DNA of 64,000 bases, taken from Amycolatopsis roodepoortensis (GTDB taxonomy: Bacteria; Actinomycetota; Actinomycetes; Mycobacteriales; Pseudonocardiaceae). Of this stretch, positions 44,541 through 51,940 are shown piece after piece. The notes under the pieces were generated by a model, which saw only the letters and a program-made list of their open reading frames with translations, was not told where the DNA came from and ran no database searches. The position numbers were made by a program, and so were the translations under genes. Where the stretch lies: contig NZ_JADBEJ010000004.1 of NCBI RefSeq assembly GCF_014873915.1, positions 1,364,001-1,428,000 on the forward strand. Direction: 5' to 3'. Numbering within the stretch: the stretch's first letter is position 1; each line of letters starts with the position of its first letter.

Positions 44541-44917
44541 CCTCTGCTCCCTCCGGAATTTTCACCCGCCACCCGATGGACGCACGGCGTCCGGCACCGG
44601 GTTGCCCACCAGGTGAGAGTCCGCCCTTTGGGGCGAACGGCCGGATTTAGCAGAATGTGACAGCGAATCGTGCAAGAGCCGACGATCACACTAGGTAGAC
44701 CTTGCGCCACTCGATAGGATCGCCGCCGAGAGCAACGGGGTGATCACCTCTATCCAGAGTGTTCAGAGGTTTTGATGGGACGGCCGGGTGTGCGGCCGCG
44801 CCATCGCCATTACCGGCCGGGCTTCCGTGAGGGAGTTCGACACCGGTCGATCAGTCCTGCGCTCGAACAGCCGGAACTTTCCACGCCCGAGTTACTCCCC
44901 TTCCCCAGGAGTGCGTT
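44541..44917. other. Leader/intergenic region before ABC transporter-conservon run, 377 bp
   Basis: No gene seen. It holds a CCTCT...AGAGG stem possibility near 44747-44769 and a CGGCCGGG-rich segment near 44780-44822. I compared it mentally with guanidine-I, TPP, SAM and fluoride riboswitch cores and found no convincing match. The promoter for seven genes must lie here. Confidence 0.5.
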
Positions 44918-45922
44918 GTGATTTCCCGTTCCCGCCGTCTCGTGACGGCGTTGTTGTGCGTCCTTTCGCTGGCGGGCGTGACCGCCCTTTCGGCTTGTTC
45001 CGACAGCACGGCCGCCTCCGGCACCAAGGTCACGATCGGTTACAGCGCCTGGCCGGGCTGGTTCCCGTGGGCGGTGGCCCAGGAGAAGGGCCTCTTCGAG
45101 AAGAACGGCGTGAACGTCGACCTGAAGTGGTTCGACAGCTACACCGAAAGCATCAACGCCCTCTCCTCCGGCGCGATCGACGCGAACAGCCAGACCCTGA
45201 ACGACACGCTCGCGTCGGTCAGCGGTGGCGCGAAGCTGTCGGTCGTGCTGGTCAACGACAACTCGACCGGCAACGACAAGGTCATCGCCCGCCAGGGCAT
45301 CACCAGCGTCGCCGACCTCAAGGGCAAGAAGGTCGCCGTCGAACAGGGCACCGTCGACCACTACCTGCTGCTGCTGGCGCTGCAGGAGGCGAAGCTGACC
45401 GAGAAGGACATCGAGCTGGTCCCGCTGCTGACCGACGCCGCCGCGGCCGCGTTCGTCGGCGAGCAGGTCGACGCCGTCGCCGCCTTCGCGCCCTTCACCA
45501 CGAAGGCGCTCGAGCGCCCGGGCAGCCGCGCGATCGCGACGTCCGCCGAGTTCCCCGGCGCCATCCCCGACCACCTGGTCGTCTCCGAGCAGATGTCGAA
45601 GGAGCGCAAGAAGGAGGTCCAGGCGCTGGTGAACACCTGGTTCGAGACCATCGAGTGGATCAAGCAGAACCGCGAAGAGGCCGTGAAGATCATGGCCAAA
45701 CGCGGCGCGGTGACGGTCGAGGAGTACAAGACCTACGACGCGGGCACCACGATCTTCACCAAGCAGCAGAACCTCGACGCGTTCACCCCCGGCGTCACCC
45801 CCGCCCACCTCAACTTCCAGGCGGGCAAGATCGCCGACTTCATCGTCTCCAACGGCCTCGCCCAGAGCAGGCCCAACTTCGACGGGCTGTTCGACGACCA
45901 GTACGTCAAGGCGGTGAAGTGA
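44918..45922 (+). CDS. NitT/TauT-type ABC transporter substrate-binding lipoprotein
   Basis: 334-aa protein with lipobox LSAC (Cys27) after a Sec signal (RRLVTALLCVLSLAGVTALSAC). The body follows the SsuA/TauA/NrtA fold: TIGYSAWPGWFPWAVAQEKGLFEKNGVNV, SGAIDANSQTLNDTLA, LKGKKVAVEQGTVDHYLLLLAL, EQVDAVAAFAPFT. Trp-rich GWFPW in the first loop hints at a small polar or amine ligand rather than an aryl sulfonate. GTG 44918 has AGGAG 6 nt upstream. First gene of a run reaching to the conservon; the stop overlaps the permease GTG. Confidence 0.9.
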   Translation: MISRSRRLVTALLCVLSLAGVTALSACSDSTAASGTKVTIGYSAWPGWFPWAVAQEKGLFEKNGVNVDLKWFDSYTESINALSSGAIDANSQTLNDTLASVSGGAKLSVVLVNDNSTGNDKVIARQGITSVADLKGKKVAVEQGTVDHYLLLLALQEAKLTEKDIELVPLLTDAAAAAFVGEQVDAVAAFAPFTTKALERPGSRAIATSAEFPGAIPDHLVVSEQMSKERKKEVQALVNTWFETIEWIKQNREEAVKIMAKRGAVTVEEYKTYDAGTTIFTKQQNLDAFTPGVTPAHLNFQAGKIADFIVSNGLAQSRPNFDGLFDDQYVKAVK

Positions 45923-46872
45923 GCGCCACGGACGCGTCGGGGCGGGCCGCTCAGCGGACGGACGCCGCCGACGAGGCCGAAGCGCGCCGCCTCGAAGACG
46001 AGCAGCGTCTCGCCGAGGCGCAGGAGGAGCGGCGCGGCACGCGACCGGACTGGTCGCCGCTGCCCCGCCGGGCAGGCCTGAAGCCGAACGCCTCACCGCT
46101 GTTCTCGCTCCGGACGCCGATCCCCGCGCGCTGGCGGTGGACGCTGGCGGTGGCCTCGTTCGTGATCCCGCTGCTGATCTGGGTGACGCTGAACGCGCTG
46201 GGCACGATCAAGCCGATGTTCCTCCCGACGCCGGTCGCGGTGTTCGACGCGCTGGTGAAGATGATCGAGTCGGGCGAACTGTTCAGTGACCTCTGGGCCA
46301 CCACGCAGCGGGTGCTGCTCGGCTTCGGGCTCGCGATCCTCGTCTCGGTGCCGCTCGGCATCGTGATGGGGACGTTCGACGCGGGGCTGGCGCTGTTCGA
46401 GCCGGTCATCGCGATGCTGCGCTACCTGCCGGCGAGCGCGTTCATCCCGCTGCTGATGATCTGGCTCGGCCTCGGCGAACCGTCGAAGGTCGCGGTCCTG
46501 TTCCTCGGCACGGTCTTCTTCAACACGCTGATGATCGCCGACGCCGTCCGCGGGGTGCCGCGTTCGCTGCTCGACGTGTCGTACACGCTCGGCGCGCGGC
46601 GCGGCGAGGTCCTGCGCAAGGTGATCGTCCCGCACGCGCTGCCCGGCATGATCGACGCGACCCGCGTCAACGCGGCGGCCGCGTGGAACTTCGTGGTGGT
46701 CGCCGAACTGATCAACGCCACCGCCGGGCTCGGGCTGCGGATCATGCGGGCGCAGCGGTTCACCCAGACCGACCGGATCTTCGCGCTGCTGATCGTGATC
46801 GGCCTGCTCGGGCTGGTCATCGACATCGCCTTGCGGCTCCTGCGGGCCCGGGTCGGGAAGTGGGCGGCATGA
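45919..46872 (+). CDS. NitT/TauT-type ABC transporter permease
   Basis: 317-aa permease. The first 65 residues are a charged, Ala/Arg/Glu-rich cytoplasmic extension (TDAADEAEARRLEDEQRLAEAQEE), unusual for SsuC/TauC, which normally begin close to the first helix. About six helices follow (WTLAVASFVIPLLIWVTLNAL; GFGLAILVSVPLGIVMGTF; and others) with the EAA coupling loop DVSYTLGARRGEVLRKVIVPHALPG. GTG 45919 overlaps the previous stop; the stop overlaps the ATPase ATG. Confidence 0.9.
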   Translation: MSATDASGRAAQRTDAADEAEARRLEDEQRLAEAQEERRGTRPDWSPLPRRAGLKPNASPLFSLRTPIPARWRWTLAVASFVIPLLIWVTLNALGTIKPMFLPTPVAVFDALVKMIESGELFSDLWATTQRVLLGFGLAILVSVPLGIVMGTFDAGLALFEPVIAMLRYLPASAFIPLLMIWLGLGEPSKVAVLFLGTVFFNTLMIADAVRGVPRSLLDVSYTLGARRGEVLRKVIVPHALPGMIDATRVNAAAAWNFVVVAELINATAGLGLRIMRAQRFTQTDRIFALLIVIGLLGLVIDIALRLLRARVGKWAA

Positions 46873-47657
46873 CGCTTCAGCTGAAGGCGGTCGCCAAGGA
46901 CTACACGGTCCGCGGCAAGACCACCCGGGCGCTCGACGGGATCGATCTCGACATCACGCGCGGCGACTTCGTCTGCGTGGTCGGCGCGAGCGGGTCCGGC
47001 AAATCGACCCTGCTGTCGCTGATCGCGGGGCTGACCGAGCCGACCGAGGGCCTGATCACCCTCGACGGCGACGCCGTGACCGGGCCGGGCCCGGATCGCG
47101 GGCTGGTGTTCCAGCACGGCGCGCTGTACCCGTGGCGCACGGTGGAGAGCAATGTCGCGTTCGGACTAGAACTGCTGGACATCGACAAGGCCGAACGAGC
47201 CCGCCGGGTCGACTGGTATCTCGACGAGACGGGCCTGGGTCACCTGCGGAAGTCGTTGCCCAAACAGCTTTCCGGCGGGCAGAAGCAGCGGGTCGCCATC
47301 GCGCGGGCGCTGGCGTGCGAGCCCGACGTGCTGCTGCTGGACGAACCCTTCGGCGCGCTGGACGTCCAGACCAAAGAGGACATGCAGGTCCTGATCCGCC
47401 GGATCTGGACCGACACGCACACCACCGTGCTGATGGTGACCCACGACGTCGAGGAGGCCGTGTTCCTCGGCCGTCGCGTCGTGGTGCTGGCCTCGGATCC
47501 GGGCCGGGTGGCCGCCGACATCGCGGTCGACCTGCCCGGGGAACGCGACCTCGCGGTCAAACGCGCGCCGGAGTTCGTCGCGCTGCGCGCGTCCATCGAA
47601 GACCTCGTCCGGGAACAGCACCGCGGACACCTCGGGCGGAGCCGGGGAGAAAGGTGA
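46869..47657 (+). CDS. NitT/TauT-type ABC transporter ATP-binding protein
   Basis: 262-aa ATPase. Walker A GASGSGKSTLLSLIAG (about residues 39-54), Q-loop VFQHGALYPWRTV, signature KQLSGGQKQRVAIARAL, Walker B DVLLLDEPFGALD, H-loop LMVTHDVEEAVFL. Typical SsuB/TauB/NrtD protein energising import. ATG 46869 overlaps the permease stop. It ends 2 bp before the cvnA ATG (or overlaps a GTG at 47654), joining transporter and conservon in one run. Confidence 0.93.
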   Translation: MTLQLKAVAKDYTVRGKTTRALDGIDLDITRGDFVCVVGASGSGKSTLLSLIAGLTEPTEGLITLDGDAVTGPGPDRGLVFQHGALYPWRTVESNVAFGLELLDIDKAERARRVDWYLDETGLGHLRKSLPKQLSGGQKQRVAIARALACEPDVLLLDEPFGALDVQTKEDMQVLIRRIWTDTHTTVLMVTHDVEEAVFLGRRVVVLASDPGRVAADIAVDLPGERDLAVKRAPEFVALRASIEDLVREQHRGHLGRSRGER

Positions 47658-47659
47658 CC

Positions 47660-50257
47660 ATGAGGCACGGGAAGACCCGGCCCGAACGCGGGTCGCGGTC
47701 CGGATTGCTCGGCAGACTCGGCATCCGGGGCAAGCTCAACCTGCTCCTGATGCTGCCGCTGACCGCCGTGGTCCTGGTGTCGGTGCCCTACGTCGCCGGG
47801 GAGATCGACGACGCCCGGTCCGCGCGCACCACCGCCGACGTCGCGTCGCAGGCCCGCGCGCTCGGCACGCTCGCCTGGGAACTGCAGCGGGAACGGCTGC
47901 TGACGGCGCACTACATCGCGTCTTCGTCGGCGAGCAGTGCGGCGATGCTGAAACAGCAGAGCGTCGTGGCGGACACGGTGAACCAGGTGCGTTCGCAGCT
48001 GAGCGCCGACGCGCCGGAAGAGCTCGCGGCGGCGCTGGTGCGCATCGGATCGCTGAACGAGATCCGGGAGAACGCGCTCCGGCGAGGCGCCTCGCTCGAC
48101 AGCGTGGCGCGGACCTATCACGCGGTGATCGATGCGGTCATCAACTCGCTCCGCCTGGTCCCGCAGCAGACCAGTGACGCGGCGGGCACCCAGCAGCTGA
48201 CCGCGCTCGACGCGCTGCTGCGCGCGAACGAGGAGAACTCGTTGCGCGGGATGGCGTTGATCATCGTGCTGGTCACCCCCGAATCGGGCACGCCGGTGCT
48301 GGCCGACGCGAAACAGCAGTCGTCGCTGTTCCTCGAACGGTTCGTGCAGCAGGCCGACGTCGCCCAGGCAACGCAGGTCGTCGCGGTGGAGCAGGGCGAG
48401 ACCGGCCGCCGGGTCGACGCGCTGGAGGCCAGGCTCGCGGAGGCCCGTGGCCCGCAGGCCGTGCAGGCCTTGCTGCCGGACATCCTCGGCGCCGTCGAAG
48501 CGCAGTCGAACCAGCGACGCCTCGCCCAGGACGCGGTCACCACCGGCATCACCGACGCCGCGACCGCACGAGCCGACGCCGCGCAGAACCTGGCGTGGAC
48601 GATCGGTATCGGCGCGGGTGTGCTGTTCCTGCTGGTCGGCGGGCTCGCGATCGCGGTCAGCCGGTCGATCGCGGATCCGCTGCGGAAGCTGACCACGGCG
48701 GCGACCTCGGTCGCGGACCTGGCGAGCACCGAACTGGTGCGCGTCACCGACACCGAGCAGGCCGAAGAACTCGCGCCGCGGCTCGCCACCATCGACGTGT
48801 CCTCGCAGGACGAACTCGGCAAACTGGCCGAGGCGTTCAACCGGGTGCAGGCCACCGCGGCCGAACTGGTGGAACGGCAGGCCGTCACGCGGCGCAACGT
48901 CGGCCTCATGTTCGCCAACGTCGCGAAGCGCACGCAGAACCTGGTGGGCAGGCAGCTCGCGCTGGTCGACGAACTGGAGCGCAACGAGCAGGACGTCGCA
49001 CTGCTGGCCAGCCTCTACCGGCTCGACCATCTCTCCACCCGCCTGCGCCGGAACGCGGACAACCTCCTCGTCGTGTCGGGGAACCGCGACGAGGCAAGGA
49101 TTTCCGGCCCGATCGAGCTGTCGACGGCGCTGCGTTCGGCGCTCGCGGAGATCGAGGACTACCAGCGGGTGCGGCTCGGTTCGATGGGCGACGTCCTGCT
49201 GTCGTCGCCGTTCGGCTCCGATCTGGTGCTGATCTTCGCGGAGCTGCTGGAGAACGCCACGTCGTTCTCCCCACCGGAGTCCTTTGTGGACGTCGGCACG
49301 AAGATCCTGCCCGACGGCTCCTGCCTGATCGTGATCGTGGACCAGGGCATCGGCATGACCGCGGAACGGCTCGCCGAGGAGAACCGGCGGCTGGTCGAGC
49401 GCGAGCGGCTCGAACTGGCGCCGACCAGTGTGCTCGGGCTGTTCGTGGTCGGACGGCTCGCGCGGCGGCACGGGCTCAAGGTCGAACTCACCGAGACCGA
49501 GCCGGGGGCGGGGATCACCGCACGGATCACCATCCCGCCGACCCTGCTGACGTACCGGCCGCCCACGCCGAAGTCCGTCCCCGCGCCGCCGGTGTGGCCG
49601 ACGGCGGAACCGAGCGACGAGCCCGAACCGCCGTCGCGGCCGGAGCCCGCCGCGCACGAGCCGCCGACGCTGGCGATCGCCGGGATGATCCCGCGAGGCG
49701 GTCAGCGGACCGGGGACTTCCGGTGGTTCCGCAAGACCGACGGGGAGATCGCGGAACCGGCCCCGGTACCGGTTCCCGAGCCTGTGTACCAGGCACCCGC
49801 ACCGACGCTCACGGCCGCTGATCCGGGCGAGACCCGCGGCGGGCTGCGGCGGCGGGTCAAGGGCGCGCAGCTTCCCGGCGCCCCCGAAGCGCCTACGCGG
49901 CAGAAGTCCAGGCATGATCCAGAAGCGGCCAAGGCGGCCTTCGACGGCTTCGAGGCCGGGCTCGCGAAGGCCACCGCACCGCCGGCGGCCGTCCCGGCGC
50001 CGATGCCCACCCCGACGCCAGTGCCCGCCGCCTCACGCGGCGGTCTCACCAGAAGGGTCCCCGGCGCGCAGCTGGCGCCGGGGCTCGCGAAAGGTCCGGC
50101 CGCGCGGCACCAGACCGCGCGGGCGGCGCTGAACACCACCAAGCCCAAGGGCATGCGTGACCCCGAGGCCGAGCGTGCCGCGTTCGACGCCTTCAGTGAC
50201 GGGTTGGAGAAAGCCGTCAACCCGGAGATGCGACAGAGAGAGAAGAGCAAGAGATGA
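47660..50257 (+). CDS. cvnA: Conservon sensor histidine kinase with NIT-type extracellular domain
   Basis: 865-aa membrane kinase. Helix 1 (LNLLLMLPLTAVVLVSVPYV, near residue 27), an extracellular helical NIT-like (nitrate/nitrite sensing) domain to about 310, helix 2 (WTIGIGAGVLFLLVGGLAIA), HAMP, a dimerisation part with RLDHLSTRLRRNADNLLV, and a HATPase domain (ELLENATSFSPP near 528, DQGIGM near 561). The tail of about 240 residues is Pro-rich and holds two copies of a GGL.RRV.GAQL module. ATG 47660 has AAGG 5 nt upstream. Fits CvnA of Streptomyces conservons, which act with CvnB, C and D at the membrane. Confidence 0.9.
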   Translation: MRHGKTRPERGSRSGLLGRLGIRGKLNLLLMLPLTAVVLVSVPYVAGEIDDARSARTTADVASQARALGTLAWELQRERLLTAHYIASSSASSAAMLKQQSVVADTVNQVRSQLSADAPEELAAALVRIGSLNEIRENALRRGASLDSVARTYHAVIDAVINSLRLVPQQTSDAAGTQQLTALDALLRANEENSLRGMALIIVLVTPESGTPVLADAKQQSSLFLERFVQQADVAQATQVVAVEQGETGRRVDALEARLAEARGPQAVQALLPDILGAVEAQSNQRRLAQDAVTTGITDAATARADAAQNLAWTIGIGAGVLFLLVGGLAIAVSRSIADPLRKLTTAATSVADLASTELVRVTDTEQAEELAPRLATIDVSSQDELGKLAEAFNRVQATAAELVERQAVTRRNVGLMFANVAKRTQNLVGRQLALVDELERNEQDVALLASLYRLDHLSTRLRRNADNLLVVSGNRDEARISGPIELSTALRSALAEIEDYQRVRLGSMGDVLLSSPFGSDLVLIFAELLENATSFSPPESFVDVGTKILPDGSCLIVIVDQGIGMTAERLAEENRRLVERERLELAPTSVLGLFVVGRLARRHGLKVELTETEPGAGITARITIPPTLLTYRPPTPKSVPAPPVWPTAEPSDEPEPPSRPEPAAHEPPTLAIAGMIPRGGQRTGDFRWFRKTDGEIAEPAPVPVPEPVYQAPAPTLTAADPGETRGGLRRRVKGAQLPGAPEAPTRQKSRHDPEAAKAAFDGFEAGLAKATAPPAAVPAPMPTPTPVPAASRGGLTRRVPGAQLAPGLAKGPAARHQTARAALNTTKPKGMRDPEAERAAFDAFSDGLEKAVNPEMRQREKSKR

Positions 50258-50679
50258 CGACCGGAGTCAGCGTCGAAGCCCGGAACTTCAACTGGTTGGT
50301 GACGCGCTTCGCGCAGAACACGGCGAGCGCGATGGGCGCGATCGCCGTCTCGGCCGACGGCCTGCTGATCGCGATGTCGTCCGAGCTGGAGCGGGCGAAC
50401 GCCGACCGGCTGGCCGCGATCTGCTCGGCGATGCTCGGCCTCGCGCACGGCGTCTCCGAAAGCCACCCGCTCGGTTCGCCCGACAAGATCATCATCGAGC
50501 TGGAGCAGGGCTACCTGCTGGTCTGCACGATCAGCATCGGATGCTCGCTCGGCGTGCTCGCCACCAAGCAGGCCAGCCTCGGCACCATCGCCTACGAGAT
50601 GGCGATGTTCGCCAACCGCGCGACCGAGGTGCTCACCCCCGCGCTGATCGAGGAACTCAAGAAGAGCGTCGGCAGCTGA
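50254..50679 (+). CDS. cvnB: Conservon roadblock/LC7 protein
   Basis: 141-aa roadblock/LC7-domain protein: FNWLVTRFAQNTASAMGAIAVSADGLLIAMSSELE, then ADRLAAICSAMLGLAHGVSE and MEL-like IIIELEQGYLLVCTISIGCSLGVLA. Such proteins dimerise and regulate small GTPases. ATG 50254 overlaps the cvnA stop. In known conservons CvnB binds the other members to form a GPCR-like membrane complex; that role is taken from family knowledge. Confidence 0.93.
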   Translation: MTTGVSVEARNFNWLVTRFAQNTASAMGAIAVSADGLLIAMSSELERANADRLAAICSAMLGLAHGVSESHPLGSPDKIIIELEQGYLLVCTISIGCSLGVLATKQASLGTIAYEMAMFANRATEVLTPALIEELKKSVGS

Positions 50680-50699
50680 ACTGACGAGGGGACAAGGGA

Positions 50700-51080
50700 A
50701 TGAGCGACGACCAGGTACCTCAGCCGCGGGGCGCCGAACAGGGCATCTCGCCGCTACGCCCGTATCTGCTCACCGCCGGCCGCGCGCAGCCGGTGGACGG
50801 CACGCTCGAAATCGAGGCTCAAGTGCTCACGAGCAGGCTGGGCGCGGCGTCGCACGCGCGGCTGACGTTCGAACGCCGGGAGATCGTCTCCCTTTGCCGG
50901 GAAACGAAATCCGTCGCCGAAGTGGCGGCGATGCTCGGCCTGCACATCGGCGTGGCCAGGGTGCTCGTGGCGGACCTCGCCGCACTCGGCTACGTCGTGC
51001 TCCGTCGCCCGGCCGGTGCCTTCACCCAGGACCTCGGCATGATCGAAAGGGTCATTCGTGGACTCGAAGCAATTCGCTGA
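50700..51080 (+). CDS. cvnC: Conservon DUF742 protein
   Basis: 126-aa DUF742 protein: RPYLLTAGRAQPVDGTLEIEAQVL, FERREIVSLCRETKSVAEVAAMLGLHIGVARVLVADLAALGYV with a winged-helix-like pattern. It follows cvnB after a 20-bp gap with a GGGGACAAGGG ribosome site, the only non-overlapping junction among the last six genes apart from the 2-bp step into cvnA. Its 3' end overlaps cvnD by 23 bp. Adapter role in the conservon complex. Confidence 0.93.
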   Translation: MSDDQVPQPRGAEQGISPLRPYLLTAGRAQPVDGTLEIEAQVLTSRLGAASHARLTFERREIVSLCRETKSVAEVAAMLGLHIGVARVLVADLAALGYVVLRRPAGAFTQDLGMIERVIRGLEAIR

Positions 51081-51651
51081 ACCGGCGCCCGCCAAGCCGC
51101 CGACACCGGTCAAGATCGTCATCGCGGGCGGGTTCGGGGTCGGCAAGACGACCACCGTCGGCGCGATCTCCGAGATCAAACCGCTGACCACCGAGGCCGC
51201 CATGACCTCGGCGGGCGCGGCCGTCGACGGCTCCGGCGGGGAGGTGCCGTCGAAGACCACCACCACGGTGGCGCTGGACTTCGGCTGCATCACCATCGAC
51301 GAAGAGGTGAAGCTGTACCTCTTCGGCACGCCGGGACAGGACCGGTTCGGGTTCATGTGGCACGACCTGGTGCTGGGCGCGCTCGGCGCGCTCGTCATCG
51401 TCGACACCCGGCGGCTCGACGACTGCTATCCGGCCGTCGACTACTTCGAGAAGGCCGGGTTGCCGTTCGTGGTCGGGGTGAACGTCTTCGACGGTTCGCT
51501 GAAGCACGACCTCGAAGACGTGCGCTGGGCCCTCGCCGTCGGCGAAGACGTCCCGCTGATCACCTTCGACGCGCGGCAGCGTCTTTCGGTACGAGACGCG
51601 CTGCTGGCGGTGCTGCACAACACCTTCCGGCGGGCGTCGGCCGCGTCGTAA
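51058..51651 (+). CDS. cvnD: Conservon small GTPase
   Basis: 197-aa Ras-like GTP-binding protein. G1 IAGGFGVGKTTTVGAISE (Lys30), G3-like LFGTPGQDRFGFMW, and a G4 region VGVNVFDG in place of NKxD, a change usual for conservon GTPases. GTG 51058 lies inside cvnC, 23 bp before its stop. Ends the transporter-conservon run; a long hairpin lies 44 bp downstream. Confidence 0.93.
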   Translation: MDSKQFAEPAPAKPPTPVKIVIAGGFGVGKTTTVGAISEIKPLTTEAAMTSAGAAVDGSGGEVPSKTTTTVALDFGCITIDEEVKLYLFGTPGQDRFGFMWHDLVLGALGALVIVDTRRLDDCYPAVDYFEKAGLPFVVGVNVFDGSLKHDLEDVRWALAVGEDVPLITFDARQRLSVRDALLAVLHNTFRRASAAS

Positions 51652-51695
51652 TCCGATCGCGGACTTCGTGCAGAAGGTCGTCGGCTGGCTCTTGT

Positions 51696-51756
51696 GAAGT
51701 ACATGAAGGCCCCCTTCCTTGCGCCTAGGTACAGGAAGGGGGCCTTCACGTACTTC
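51696..51756. terminator. Long hairpin, 24-bp arms, one mismatch, 3' of cvnD
   Basis: Arms 51696-51719 and 51733-51756 with a 13-nt centre; core GAAGG-CCC-CCTTC as in the 27-bp-arm copies. It stands 44 bp after the last gene of the transporter-conservon run and fits its terminator. Confidence 0.7.
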
Positions 51757-51940
51757 GGGCCGGTGGGGCGGCCGGGCGGTAGCAAAGGTCCCTTGCTCTC
51801 TTTCCGCAGGTGATCGTGTGGAATTCGGATCATCCAACGCACGAGAAGTGACAATTAGCCCCTGAACGTCACACTCTCCTGTTATCCTCGATCGCGTTCC
51901 CGCCCACCCGGCCGCGGGAACGCGAAACGGGGTGGATGCG

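Noticed and set aside
44541..44917. Guanidine-I, TPP or SAM riboswitch before the ABC transporter
   Set aside because: None of the conserved core words was found by eye; a covariance-model search would be needed to reopen this.
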